NCBI RefSeq assembly: GCF_003344045.1
Contig: NZ_QFWX01000004.1
Span: forward strand, 310,001-374,000
Length of the DNA stretch: 64,000 nucleotides
Source of the DNA: Marinobacter vulgaris
GTDB lineage: Bacteria > Pseudomonadota > Gammaproteobacteria > Pseudomonadales > Oleiphilaceae
Direction of reading: 5' to 3'
Below, piece by piece: positions 10,256-19,228 of the stretch. Position numbers and translations under genes: made by a program. Under the pieces are notes generated by a model, which had not been told where the DNA came from, searched no databases, and saw only the letters and a program-made list of their open reading frames with translations. The first letter of the stretch is position 1. Each line of letters opens with the position of its first letter.

Positions 10256-13180
10256 TTACAGCTCCTGAATGTCCAGCCCCAGCTTCTTCACCGTGTCGCG
10301 GTTTTCGAAACTGGTGACCACCGCAACGCTGGCGTTTTCCGGCTTCAGCCACTCTTTCGCAACCCGCTTCATGTCTTCCAGCGTCACCGCCAGAACGCGC
10401 TCCCGGAAGCGCGCACGCTGCTCCGGTGTACGGCCGAAGAGGCGGTTATGGAAAGCATGACGGGCAGCACCAGCCGGAGACCGAGGACGGTCCAGCTGAC
10501 CGATGACCCCAAGGATGGATTCCTCCAGCTCCTGGGGGTCATGCTGCTCTTCCTGCAACCATTCCAGGGCCTTGTCGAAATCTGCAAGGGTCTCGCCCAG
10601 GCGCGGATCACGGTAGGAGAAGAAACGGAAGCTGCCATTGACGCTGTCCTGCCCGGCACCACCACCGTAGGCCCCACCCTTTTCACGAATGGCCCTGTGG
10701 AGGTAGCCGTTGCGCAGGAAACCGCCCAGTACCGTCAGTGGGGCAGCATCCGGGTGATCAATGGCAACCGTACCGTAGGCCTTGGCGCAGAAGTTCACCT
10801 GGGTTGAGGTAAGCCAGGCTTCACGGGCCTGGTAGCTCACTGGCGCCAGCTGCCAGGACTCACCGCCTTCGGCGTTGGCATCGCCCCACACCGATTTGAG
10901 TTCCGTGAGCATGGGATCGAGCTGCTCCTCTTCACCAATCAGCAGAAATTCACGGGCCTGCTGCCGGATCCGCTGGTGTAATGCGGCCAGGCGCTCACAA
11001 AGCCTTTCCAGCTCGGCCGGGTTGTCAATGGACTTGTCCAGAGCCTTGACCCCACGAACGGCTTCGAGACCACCAAGCCGGAATGACAGCCAGGCACCGG
11101 GGCTGAGGCCCTGGGAGGCCGCACCCATTGCCAGGGCATGACCACTTCCGGTCACGCCCTGCTCTCTGCGAGAGCGGATCTGCGCCACAAGCTCACGAAC
11201 CCGCCCGGTCTCATCGAAACGGGCGCCGTCGAACACATCCTTTAGCAGGCGGGTCAGGGCTTCGCGGTTTCTCGCCAGCGCCTTGCCGGCAAAGACAAGA
11301 TAGCCGGACAGATCGTGAACATCGTCTATGCGTCCCTTCGCGGAAAAGGAAGCGCTGATACCCCCGGATTCAGCGGAAATGCGATCCTGCATCTGCAGAT
11401 AATCCAGCTCGCCGCAGCCCACTTCCGGGATCAGGGCGGTGTAATATGGCAGTAACAGCAGCTCGTCTTCAGTCAGGTTCGGTACCGGTACGATGACCTG
11501 CTCATACACCAGACCGTTTGTTCCCCGGGCATAGATGGTCGCGGCCATGTCCCCGGCAAACCTCGCTTCGGGTTCCGGCAACTGCAAAGGCACGTCGGAC
11601 AGGTCCACCTTCGGCAGGATGGAATCATCATCTTTGCGGGTCTGGCGTTCTTCCAGGGCCCGGGCGCGGTCAACAATCTGGCGAACTTCCTCCTCTGTCA
11701 ACGACGCCTTGCGGCGCGCCAGGGCGTCGCGGATCGCGGCCTGACGCCGGCTTTCCAGCTTATCGTCCGGGCGCAGTGTCAGGGTTACCCGATGCGGGTT
11801 TTCCAGCAGTTTGCGACGAATCAGGCCGGGCACGTACTGCGGGTCGCGAATCTTCTCGCGCATGTCCGCCAGCACCGGCTCCAGATCCAGTAGCTCCACC
11901 GGATCACCGCCGTGAACCATCGGAGAAATGGCGGTCATGATCAATTGCAGGCCATAGGGGAAACTGTCACCGGCAATCTCGCGCTGATGAAGTTCGAGCT
12001 GGTGGAGGATGGCCTCCAGCCGATCCTGGCTGACCCCCTCATCCACTACCTTCGCCAGGGTCTGCTCAATCAACTGTTCCAGATCTTCCTGTTTGTCCGG
12101 CTCACTGCCTTCGATGCCGCAGACGAATGTCATCTCGCGATTGGAATCCTCGAGGCCGCACATGGGCGACGGGGAATGTCCGAGATCGGTGGTTTCCAGA
12201 GCCCGCATCAGCGGTGAGGCGCTGTTTTCCAGTAGTACGCTGGCCAGCAGCTGGCCTTCAAGATTTTCCTGCAGGTCAAAACTGTGCCCCAGCAGCCAGC
12301 CCATCACAATATGGGTCTTGTGACTGGTTTCCTCGCCCTCGCTGATGGCGTAACTCTGATCGACACGAACAGGAGAAAACATTCGTTTCTCATCCCGTAC
12401 CGGAAGCTCCACATCGAGGTGGTCAAAGCGCTTGAGGGCAAGCTCTTCAAAGCGCTCATGGTGCTCATGGGCCGGGATATCGCCGTAAGTCGCAAAAATC
12501 GCATTGCTGGGATGGTAATGGTGACGGTAGAAACGCAGCAGGTCGTCGTAGCTGAGATCCACAATGTGGTCTGGCTCGCCGCCACTGTTGTAGTGATAGG
12601 TCGTGGTCGGAAACAGGTGACTGGAGAGGTTCTGCCATAACTGGGATGTGGGGGCACTCATGGCGCCTTTCATCTCGTTGTACACCACCCCACGGTATAC
12701 CAGGTCCGTGGAGGGATCTTCCGGTGTCTCGAACTCAAGGCGGTGACCTTCCTGGGCAAAATCCAGCGGATCAAGGGATGAGAAAAACACCGAGTCGAGA
12801 TAGACCGTCAGCAGGTTATCGAAATCCTTGCGGTTCATGCTGGCAAAGGGGTAAGCCGTCCAGTCGCTGCTGGTGAACGCATTCATGAAGGTGTTCAGGG
12901 AGCGGTGGATCATCATGAAAAACGGATCCCTGACCGGGAAACGCTCGCTACCGCAAAGCGCTGTGTGCTCCAGAATATGGGCCACCCCGGTGGAATCCAT
13001 GGGGAAGGTCCGCAGGGCCACAAAAAACACATTTTCGTCGTTATCCGCCGCCAGATGCAGGTGGCGGGCGCCGGTTTTACGGTGACGGTATTCCTCAACG
13101 GTCACGTTCAGCGTGCTGATCTGATGACTGCGAAGCATTTCAAACGCCGGATGGACTGTGTTCTCGATCACTGCCGCCAT
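10256..13180 (-). CDS. M16C metallopeptidase, presequence-protease (PreP) type
   Basis: A large inverted-zincin peptidase of 974 residues if it starts at ATG 13180, where AGGA precedes; another in-frame start 66 bases upstream looks less likely. The zinc motif HILEH lies in an N-terminal block continuing TALCGSERFPVRDPFF, and the third zinc ligand is probably the Glu in YNEMKGA. The four-domain length and the M16C-type C-terminal half match PreP/CYM1-like proteases, which degrade short unstructured peptides. No signal peptide is seen, so cytoplasmic peptide turnover is probable. It is divergent from the small membrane-protein gene. Confidence 0.9.
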   Translation of the reverse strand: MAAVIENTVHPAFEMLRSHQISTLNVTVEEYRHRKTGARHLHLAADNDENVFFVALRTFPMDSTGVAHILEHTALCGSERFPVRDPFFMMIHRSLNTFMNAFTSSDWTAYPFASMNRKDFDNLLTVYLDSVFFSSLDPLDFAQEGHRLEFETPEDPSTDLVYRGVVYNEMKGAMSAPTSQLWQNLSSHLFPTTTYHYNSGGEPDHIVDLSYDDLLRFYRHHYHPSNAIFATYGDIPAHEHHERFEELALKRFDHLDVELPVRDEKRMFSPVRVDQSYAISEGEETSHKTHIVMGWLLGHSFDLQENLEGQLLASVLLENSASPLMRALETTDLGHSPSPMCGLEDSNREMTFVCGIEGSEPDKQEDLEQLIEQTLAKVVDEGVSQDRLEAILHQLELHQREIAGDSFPYGLQLIMTAISPMVHGGDPVELLDLEPVLADMREKIRDPQYVPGLIRRKLLENPHRVTLTLRPDDKLESRRQAAIRDALARRKASLTEEEVRQIVDRARALEERQTRKDDDSILPKVDLSDVPLQLPEPEARFAGDMAATIYARGTNGLVYEQVIVPVPNLTEDELLLLPYYTALIPEVGCGELDYLQMQDRISAESGGISASFSAKGRIDDVHDLSGYLVFAGKALARNREALTRLLKDVFDGARFDETGRVRELVAQIRSRREQGVTGSGHALAMGAASQGLSPGAWLSFRLGGLEAVRGVKALDKSIDNPAELERLCERLAALHQRIRQQAREFLLIGEEEQLDPMLTELKSVWGDANAEGGESWQLAPVSYQAREAWLTSTQVNFCAKAYGTVAIDHPDAAPLTVLGGFLRNGYLHRAIREKGGAYGGGAGQDSVNGSFRFFSYRDPRLGETLADFDKALEWLQEEQHDPQELEESILGVIGQLDRPRSPAGAARHAFHNRLFGRTPEQRARFRERVLAVTLEDMKRVAKEWLKPENASVAVVTSFENRDTVKKLGLDIQEL

Positions 13181-13278
13181 TAAAACTATCCTGTCTTTAA
13201 CCAAAAGGTGATTGTAGGGTAACACGTACTTTCTACTATCATGCACTAACCCGAAGCCATAAGGCAGTACCTGACTCC

Positions 13279-13785
13279 ATGACCACTGACACCCAGGGTA
13301 ACCAGACTTTGGAGGCCCCAGAGCACGCTTCCGCCACCGGCAAAAGCCACAGGTTGCACGCTCCGGAAGTCGCTGCGTATTGGGACGAGCGCCGCCGTTA
13401 CCTGGAGCGCATACGCCGCGTCCCCGAAATCAGGCACCGTTACTGGCGAGCTATCGGCATATACCTGCTACGCCGGCTATTGTGGTCTTTCGGTTTCTTT
13501 CCGGTATTCCTGGCCTTCTGGATACCGTTCGTACTTTCGAGCTTTAATCCTGTGGTCATGGCATCAGACCTAATCCCGCTGCTGGAAGGTTTTGTCAGCG
13601 CAAACCCAGAAGTCCAGGCCACTACCATAAGTACGCTGGCCATCGCCTGGGGATCTGTCGGATTTTTCTTTCTGGTGTTTGATTTTGTGCTGACACCCTT
13701 CAAGTCCCCCTATCAGTACGAGGCCGATGTGTACATGCGTTCCTGGGAACAGCTTAATCACGATCAGCTCCCGGTAAACCGCTAA
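13279..13785 (+). CDS. Hypothetical membrane protein
   Basis: I do not recognise this 168-residue protein. It has a polar N-terminus and a charged segment (YWDERRRYLERIRRVPEIRHRYWRA). A first hydrophobic helix lies near residues 72-92 (LLWSFGFFPVFLAFWIPFVL), a second near 115-140 (TLAIAWGSVGFFFLVFDFVL), and the tail is short and polar. Two transmembrane helices with both ends on the same side is the simplest reading. It stands alone between divergent and convergent genes and has its own terminator. Confidence 0.75.
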   Translation: MTTDTQGNQTLEAPEHASATGKSHRLHAPEVAAYWDERRRYLERIRRVPEIRHRYWRAIGIYLLRRLLWSFGFFPVFLAFWIPFVLSSFNPVVMASDLIPLLEGFVSANPEVQATTISTLAIAWGSVGFFFLVFDFVLTPFKSPYQYEADVYMRSWEQLNHDQLPVNR

Positions 13786-13789
13786 GTCC

Positions 13790-13811
13790 ATCCTGATTGT
13801 CAGGATTTTTC
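13790..13811 (+). terminator. Intrinsic terminator overlapping the next gene's stop
   Basis: ATCCTGA, loop TTG, TCAGGAT, followed by TTTT on the plus strand, 5 bases after the stop of the membrane-protein gene. The 3' arm and T run include the stop codon and last codons of the convergent nucleotidyltransferase gene. Confidence 0.65.
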
Positions 13812-14414
13812 AGCCAACTGATGGCTGATGCGGCGCCAGTCTGCCGGCGTGTCCACATCCGATTCGGCGCCGGCCATGGCAATTCTGCGGGCGCCATTTC
13901 TGGCGAGTATGGCGGCCGCCCCACGGTCTCCTTCCAGCATCATGATATGCGGCCATAGTTGCCTCGGAATGTAGGCAGGGGCACCGGGCTTGCCCTGCAT
14001 GTCGGCAGCAACGGGTCGCGACGGGTTGCTTCTGGCTGCCTCTGCCAGCTCCCCCAACGAAGCTGGGCTGACCAGGGGCTGGTCCAGCAACACAATAAAC
14101 GCGCCTCGGGCGGAGGGCCCAAGGCTGGCCAGACCGGCCTTCAGCGACTCTGACATGCCAGCACGCCAACCCCGGGCATGGACCCAGGCTGAAGGTTGCA
14201 CGCGGCAGCGATACCGGACAATTGGGGACCGGCAACCCGTTACCACGGTAACCGGAGTGCCCAGTTGCTTCGCCTGACCGATGGCATGATCCAGCAGCGT
14301 GCCTCCGTTCAACCGCAACAGGGCCTTGGCCCTGCCCATCCGTCGGGACGACCCGCCGGCCAATACCAGTACCGGGAAGGCCCCATGGCCATCTGAGCCG
14401 GTCTCCGCCATCAT
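13800..14414 (-). CDS. MobA-like NTP transferase (molybdenum cofactor type)
   Basis: A 204-residue nucleotidyltransferase with the N-terminal signature LVLAGGSSRRMGRAKALL, in which the G-rich loop and Lys bind the nucleotide. GAFIVLLDQPLVSP supplies the metal-binding Asp, and the C-terminal DVDTPADW motif is present. This fits the MocA/MobA group, which transfers CMP or GMP to molybdopterin, often for xanthine-dehydrogenase-type enzymes. No molybdoenzyme genes lie nearby, so the substrate remains open. The chosen ATG at 14414 has GGAG 6 bases upstream; the open frame extends further. Confidence 0.8.
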   Translation of the reverse strand: MMAETGSDGHGAFPVLVLAGGSSRRMGRAKALLRLNGGTLLDHAIGQAKQLGTPVTVVTGCRSPIVRYRCRVQPSAWVHARGWRAGMSESLKAGLASLGPSARGAFIVLLDQPLVSPASLGELAEAARSNPSRPVAADMQGKPGAPAYIPRQLWPHIMMLEGDRGAAAILARNGARRIAMAGAESDVDTPADWRRISHQLAEKS

Positions 14415-14521
14415 TGTGTGCTCCGTGGTTTTTGCCACGCAGCCTACGCAAAGCTGCGAGCGATGGCAGATTTTTGCTAGAATCCGGCCATCAATCAACC
14501 TCATCTTTTCAGGCTGCTCCG

Positions 14522-15373
14522 ATGAACCATCTTTTCGTAGACAATCTCACGGTTATCGACTTCGCCTACCTGGACGCCTCCCGCGGGCTCGTTGGCGAAA
14601 GCTGGATTGTGGATGTGGTTCTCGGTGGCGAACTGGATGACCAGGGCATGGTGTTTGATTTCAGCAACGTCAAACGCACCATCAAAAGGGTAATCGATGA
14701 ACGTGTGGATCACCGTCTGGTGATTCCCCGTGGCTACAGCGGGCTCGAATGGACCGAGGATGAGCCTGACCGCTTCCGGTGGCACCTGAACGATGGCACA
14801 TACCTGCTTCACCAGTCGCCGGATGAGGCTGTCGTCTGGCTGTCCGCTGACAGGGTCGTGCCGTCCGCGGTTGCCACGCTCCTGGAGCAGGAGTTGCGGG
14901 CGGTGTTGCCGGCCAACGTGACAGACGTGGAGATTTCACTGCGGGAAGATGTGATTGAGGGCGCTTACTACCATTATGTTCATGGCCTGAAAAAACACCT
15001 GGGTAACTGCCAGCGGATTGCCCACGGCCATCGGTCCCCCATCCGTATCGACCGCAACGGCCACCGTGACCGGGACCTTGAGAACCGCTGGGCGAAGCTT
15101 TGGGAGGACATCTATGTGGGATCCGAGGAGGATGTCACGCAGCGCTGGGTGGACGACAACGGTATCCCGTACGTGACCTTTGAGTATGAGGCCAACCAGG
15201 GAGAGTTTGCGCTGACGCTACCGGAGCGCCGGGTCTATATGCTGGATTCCGATACCACGGTTGAGCTGATTGCTGCGCACATTGCCGAGCGGCTCCATGG
15301 CGAGTTCCCCAGCGATGTTATCCGGGTCAAGGCTTACGAGGGGGTTGGCAAGGGGGCCATCGCTTCTCGCTGA
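14522..15373 (+). CDS. 6-carboxytetrahydropterin synthase-like protein (QueD family)
   Basis: Starts at ATG 14522 (MNHLFVDNLTVIDFAYLD), although the frame is open from 14414. At 283 residues it is about twice a normal QueD. The first half resembles a T-fold unit (MVFDFSNVKRTIKRVIDERVDHRLVI) but lacks clear zinc-binding His residues. The second half carries KKHLGNCQRIAHGHRSP, resembling the catalytic Cys and HGH zinc motif of pyruvoyltetrahydropterin synthases. Members make the precursor of queuosine from dihydroneopterin triphosphate. No other queuosine genes are adjacent, so the function is inferred only from the fold. Confidence 0.75.
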   Translation: MNHLFVDNLTVIDFAYLDASRGLVGESWIVDVVLGGELDDQGMVFDFSNVKRTIKRVIDERVDHRLVIPRGYSGLEWTEDEPDRFRWHLNDGTYLLHQSPDEAVVWLSADRVVPSAVATLLEQELRAVLPANVTDVEISLREDVIEGAYYHYVHGLKKHLGNCQRIAHGHRSPIRIDRNGHRDRDLENRWAKLWEDIYVGSEEDVTQRWVDDNGIPYVTFEYEANQGEFALTLPERRVYMLDSDTTVELIAAHIAERLHGEFPSDVIRVKAYEGVGKGAIASR

Positions 15374-15388
15374 GTTATCTTCAGACAC

Positions 15389-15416
15389 AAAAAAACCGCC
15401 AGAAGGCGGTTTTTTT
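15389..15416. terminator. Bidirectional intrinsic terminator
   Basis: Seven A's, CCGCC, loop AGAA, GGCGG, then seven T's. The A/T flanks make it work in both directions, ending the QueD-like gene on the plus strand and the tRNA transcript on the minus strand. Confidence 0.9.
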
Positions 15417-15453
15417 GATGGCTTACCGGGGGACTAATCCGGTGAAGCCGTAT

Positions 15454-15529
15454 TGGCGTCCCCTACCGGGTTCGAACCGGTGTTGCCGCCGTGAAAGGGC
15501 GGAGTCCTAGGCCACTAGACGAAGGGGAC
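15454..15529 (-). tRNA. tRNA-Glu (anticodon TTC)
   Basis: Read on the minus strand, the 76-base sequence starts GTCCCCTTCGTCTAG, has anticodon loop CTTTCAC, T-loop GGTTCGAACC and acceptor end GGGGACGCCA with the CCA encoded. It is nearly identical to enterobacterial tRNA-Glu and lies 7 bases after tRNA-Ala in the same transcript. Confidence 0.98.
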
Positions 15530-15536
15530 TAGAAAT

Positions 15537-15612
15537 TGGTGGAGCCAAGCGGGATCGAACCGCTGACCTCAACACTGCCAGTGTTGCGCTCTCCCAGCTG
15601 AGCTATGGCCCC
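15537..15612 (-). tRNA. tRNA-Ala (anticodon GGC)
   Basis: The 76-base minus-strand sequence starts GGGGCCATAGCTCAG, has anticodon stem-loop CAACACTGGCAGTGTTG (anticodon GGC), T-loop GGTTCGATCC and an encoded CCA end. The acceptor stem pairs fully, with one G-T wobble. It is the first tRNA of a two-gene operon. Confidence 0.98.
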
Positions 15613-15625
15613 TCAACGGCTGCGT

Positions 15626-15654
15626 ATATTAAGGATCGCCCCCTGGGGCGTCAA
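15626..15654 (-). promoter_or_regulatory. Sigma70 promoter of the tRNA-Ala/tRNA-Glu operon
   Basis: On the minus strand TTGACG (-35) and TAATAT (-10) are separated by exactly 17 bases and end 14 bases before the tRNA-Ala 5' end. Confidence 0.85.
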
Positions 15655-15724
15655 CCTTTTTTCCAACGTTTTTTCAGTTTCGTGAACATCCCTGCCCAAA
15701 CCGCTCACTAATTCACCAATCTGG

Positions 15725-17209
15725 TTACTCAGCCAGCAACGACGCGTATTCCTTCTCCACACGCTTGGTTTCCTTCTTCGAGAAACCACCCGTGACCTCA
15801 AGAGCATGACGCAGACGGGAACGGGTCATGTCCGGACCGAGGATGGCCATGGAGTCCATAACCGACCAGGAGTTGGGAGTGCCGGCAACGGCCACGAAGA
15901 TGGCGAACATGAAGTCGCCCATTTTCAGGCCCATGGCCTTGGCCAGGGTTTTGATGTCAGCGAAGATGTTGTCCTTGCTCCAGTGGCGCTGGGCTTCCAG
16001 CTTCCAGAGGGTGAACTGCAGTACGCGTTTTACCTGGGCCTCCTCCAGCTTGTTGTGACTGAAGTCTTCCGGCTTGAGATCGAGCATACCGGAGAACATG
16101 AATGAGGCCATGGGGGCGACATCACTGAAGACCTCTGCCCTGCCCTTGACGTGGGGCACCAGGTCCCGCAGAGCCTGTTCGTTGAACCACCAGTGACGCA
16201 TACGTTCGATAAACTGGTCTTCGCTGAGTTCGTCACGGATCCACTGGCCGTTGAGCCAGCGCAGCTTCTCCACATCGAAAACCGGACCGCCGAGGGAAAC
16301 CCGCTGGATGTCGAACTGCTCGATCATTTCCTCCAGGGTGAATTTTTCCCGCTCGTCCGGCATCGACCAGCCCATGCGGCCAAGATAGTTGGTCACTGCC
16401 TCGGGCAGAAAGCCCATACGCTCGTAGAAGTTGATGCTGGTCGGGTTCTTGCGCTTGGACAGCTTGCTCTTGTCCGGGTTGCGCAGTAACGGCAGATGGC
16501 ACAGCACCGGCATGTCCCAGCCAAAATACTGGTACAGCAATTTGTGCTTGGGAGCGGAGTTGATCCACTCTTCACCGCGAAGCACGTGAGTGATCTCCAT
16601 CAGGTGATCGTCCACCACGTTGGCCAGGTGGTAAGTGGGCATACCGTCGGATTTAAGCAGAATCTGGCTGTCGACCTGGGACCAGTCGATCTCGATGGTG
16701 CCACGGAGCATATCCTCGATCTCGCAGATGCCGCTTTCCGGTACTTTCATGCGGATCACATAGGGATCACCCGCGTCCAGGCGGCGCTTGACCTCTTCTT
16801 CCGAAAGCTCCAGGTCACCTTTGATGCCGGGGTTCAGACCCTCTGCCTTGCGCGCCTCACGGATGGCATCCAGCTCTACCGGTGTGCGGAAACAGTAGAA
16901 GGCATGCCCCCGGGTGACCAGATCCAGCGCGTACTGGCGATAGGAGTCTTTACGCTCTGACTGCCGGTAGGGACCGTGGGGTCCACCCACATCCGGACCT
17001 TCGTCCCATTCCAGCCCGAGCCAACGCAGGGCATTGAGGATGTCCTGCTCCGATTCATCGGTACTGCGGACCTGATCCGTATCCTCGATCCGCAGAATGA
17101 ACTGGCCGCCATGTTGCCGCGCAAAGCACAGGTTAAACAGTGCCACAAAAGCGGTACCAACGTGGGGATCACCGGTGGGAGACGGTGCGATTCGGGTACG
17201 TACGGTCAT
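15725..17209 (-). CDS. gltX: Glutamyl-tRNA synthetase
   Basis: Class I aminoacyl-tRNA synthetase of 494 residues that charges tRNA-Glu. The start at ATG 17209 gives [20 protein letters not shown], with the HIGH-type motif HVGT, and AGGA precedes the start by 6 bases. The KMSKS-type loop is KLSKRK near residue 250. The C-terminal anticodon-binding domain is present ([17 protein letters not shown] at the end). The product's substrate tRNA-Glu lies just downstream on the same strand, but the tRNA operon has its own promoter. Divergent from znuA. Confidence 0.97.
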   Translation of the reverse strand: MTVRTRIAPSPTGDPHVGTAFVALFNLCFARQHGGQFILRIEDTDQVRSTDESEQDILNALRWLGLEWDEGPDVGGPHGPYRQSERKDSYRQYALDLVTRGHAFYCFRTPVELDAIREARKAEGLNPGIKGDLELSEEEVKRRLDAGDPYVIRMKVPESGICEIEDMLRGTIEIDWSQVDSQILLKSDGMPTYHLANVVDDHLMEITHVLRGEEWINSAPKHKLLYQYFGWDMPVLCHLPLLRNPDKSKLSKRKNPTSINFYERMGFLPEAVTNYLGRMGWSMPDEREKFTLEEMIEQFDIQRVSLGGPVFDVEKLRWLNGQWIRDELSEDQFIERMRHWWFNEQALRDLVPHVKGRAEVFSDVAPMASFMFSGMLDLKPEDFSHNKLEEAQVKRVLQFTLWKLEAQRHWSKDNIFADIKTLAKAMGLKMGDFMFAIFVAVAGTPNSWSVMDSMAILGPDMTRSRLRHALEVTGGFSKKETKRVEKEYASLLAE

Positions 17210-17325
17210 TAAAGCATCCTGAAGGTTACTGCCTGATGAAGGCTGTGCGTTGAAAGCCACGCATTATACCGGGCGCGGCCGGATTTCGCATGGACCAGAA
17301 CCAATCCTCTTCATCTGCGACCATT

Positions 17326-17344
17326 ATTGTTATATTATAACGTA
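17326..17344. promoter_or_regulatory. Zur box upstream of znuA
   Basis: A perfect 13-base palindrome, GTTATATTATAAC (17329-17341), matches the core of the Zur operator GTTATAnTATAAC. It sits 31 bases before the znuA start, where a bound zinc-loaded Zur would block transcription. The regulator gene is not in this window. Confidence 0.85.
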
Positions 17345-17371
17345 TCATTAACTTTCGAGGTCTCATCCACT

Positions 17372-18325
17372 ATGATCGCCAGACGCTTTGCAGCTGCCAC
17401 CGCACTGGGAATCGCCACTTTTCTCGGCTCGGCCGGCACCCTCGCAGCCACCGAGATAGTCGTGTCGCTTAAACCCATCGAGCTGCTGGTGAAAGCCGTG
17501 GCTACCGATGAGGTCGAGGTCACCACACTGGTCCAACCCGGCGCCAGCCCCCACAGTTACAGCATGAAACCCTCCCAGCGACGGGCCCTGGAAAGTGCCG
17601 AGGCCATTTTCTGGGTGGGCCCGGAGCTGGAGACTTTCCTCATGCGCCTGCTCGGTGGCAACGAGTTCAGGGATCGCACCTATTCGCTGATGCACGGCGA
17701 GGACGTGCCGGAGATCGCTACCACCGACGACCATCACGGCCATGACGACCACGGTCATGACGAGGGCAAAAAAACAGGGCATGATGGCCACGATCACGGC
17801 GACGGAGAAGACCCCCATATCTGGCTGGACCCGGCACTGGCACTGGGCATGGCAAAGGACATATACGGTGTACTGTCACAACTTGAGGGCGCCGATGTGG
17901 AAGCCCTTGACGCCAACCTGGAACGATTCGAGCGCGAACTATCCGCCGCCGAAACTGCCATCACTGCCCGACTGGAGCCGGTAGCAGACATCGACCTTTT
18001 CACCTACCACAATGCGTTCACGCGATTCGTGGAGCACTACGGCCTGCATCTGGAAGGTATCCTGACGCTGAACCCGGAGCTGTCTCCCGGTGCCAGGCAC
18101 ATTGCCGAGGTCCAGCAGAAACTGCGCAAGGCCAACCAGCCCTGCCTGTTGACGGAACCCCAGTTCAACCGCCAGTGGTGGCGTTCGATCACTGAAGGCC
18201 TGGATATCACGTTCAGCACCTGGGACCCGCTTGCTACGGACATTGAGGCGGACCGCGACGGATATATCTCTTTCCAGCACGGCCTGGCTGACGCCGTCCT
18301 CAAGTGTTTACCAGAGAAGGCCTAA
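17372..18325 (+). CDS. znuA: Zinc ABC transporter periplasmic binding protein
   Basis: Periplasmic zinc-binding protein of the high-affinity ZnuABC importer, 317 residues from ATG 17372. The signal peptide is RRFAAATALGIATFLGSAGTLAA. Zinc-ligand contexts are visible: PGASPHSY near residue 60, a His/Asp-rich loop at about 115-145 (DDHHGHDDHGHDEG), DPHIWLDP, and TYHNAFTRFVEHYG. The His-rich loop favours zinc over manganese. The permease and ATPase genes (znuB, znuC) are not adjacent, so they are probably elsewhere. The Zur box supports zinc-repressed expression. The 3' end overlaps the convergent AEC gene by 18 bases. Confidence 0.95.
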   Translation: MIARRFAAATALGIATFLGSAGTLAATEIVVSLKPIELLVKAVATDEVEVTTLVQPGASPHSYSMKPSQRRALESAEAIFWVGPELETFLMRLLGGNEFRDRTYSLMHGEDVPEIATTDDHHGHDDHGHDEGKKTGHDGHDHGDGEDPHIWLDPALALGMAKDIYGVLSQLEGADVEALDANLERFERELSAAETAITARLEPVADIDLFTYHNAFTRFVEHYGLHLEGILTLNPELSPGARHIAEVQQKLRKANQPCLLTEPQFNRQWWRSITEGLDITFSTWDPLATDIEADRDGYISFQHGLADAVLKCLPEKA

Positions 18326-19222
18326 TACCAGCGGAATGGTCACCATGGCCAGCAATGTCTGGCCACTGATGATCGCCGCCATTAATGGCGCGTCGCCCCC
18401 CAATTGACGCGCCAGAATGTAGGACGAAGTAGCTGTTGGCAGAGCGGCCAGCAGAACCACCACCTGAACCATCAAACCCTCCATATCCAGCAGCAGTGCC
18501 AGGGCCGACGTCAGCAATGGAAAGCCCGCCAGTTTGGCCGTGGCCGCCACCAGGAAAGGCATGGACGCACCACGCAGTGCCTTCAGCTGAAGGCCGGCGC
18601 CAACGGTCATCAGGCCAAGTGGCAGAGCCAGGTCACTCAAGGGTTCAAGAATACCCGCCACCAGGGGATGGAATCCGATCTGGAAATAACTCCAGACCAT
18701 TCCTGCCACTGAGCCGATAATCAAGGGATTGGAAACGATAGCTCTGAGGACGGGTTTCAGCTGAACCTTGCCGTCTCCTGCCACCAATGAAAACATGAGA
18801 ATGCACAACAGGTTGAGCAATGGAACTTTCACCGCAACCGCAATGGCAATCAGTGACAGCCCTTCATCCCCGAGCAGCATACCCGCCGCGGCCAGGGCAA
18901 CGTAGGAGTTAAAGCGGATGCCACCCTGGAATACCGAGGAAAACACCGGACCCGGCCAACGCCATACCCACTGAACGGCGACCAGTATCAACGACATCGC
19001 CACCAGCATGGCAACGATCAGGACGATAATATCGCCATAGGCAGAGGCCGGCACCCTCGCCTGGCCAAGCTTGAATATCAGCATCGCCGGGAAAAGCACG
19101 TAATAGGTGAAGCGCTCAGCCTGGATCCAGAAATCATCCCCCGGGAAATGCCAACGCCGGAACAGGTAGCCCAGCAGGATCAACGCAAACACAGGCGTAA
19201 GGGCCTGTACCATTACCGGCAT
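18308..19222 (-). CDS. AEC-family transporter
   Basis: A 304-residue integral membrane protein of the auxin efflux carrier (AEC) family. About ten hydrophobic helices can be followed from MVQALTPVFALILLGYLF to the C-terminal LLAMVTIPLVLGLLW, with the conserved PLGLMTVGAGL segment in the second half. Bacterial members export or import small organic acids such as malate, but the substrate here cannot be told. It starts 6 bases after the stop of the SDR gene, so these two probably share a transcript. Confidence 0.85.
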   Translation of the reverse strand: MPVMVQALTPVFALILLGYLFRRWHFPGDDFWIQAERFTYYVLFPAMLIFKLGQARVPASAYGDIIVLIVAMLVAMSLILVAVQWVWRWPGPVFSSVFQGGIRFNSYVALAAAGMLLGDEGLSLIAIAVAVKVPLLNLLCILMFSLVAGDGKVQLKPVLRAIVSNPLIIGSVAGMVWSYFQIGFHPLVAGILEPLSDLALPLGLMTVGAGLQLKALRGASMPFLVAATAKLAGFPLLTSALALLLDMEGLMVQVVVLLAALPTATSSYILARQLGGDAPLMAAIISGQTLLAMVTIPLVLGLLW

Positions 19223-19228
19223 TGCAAC

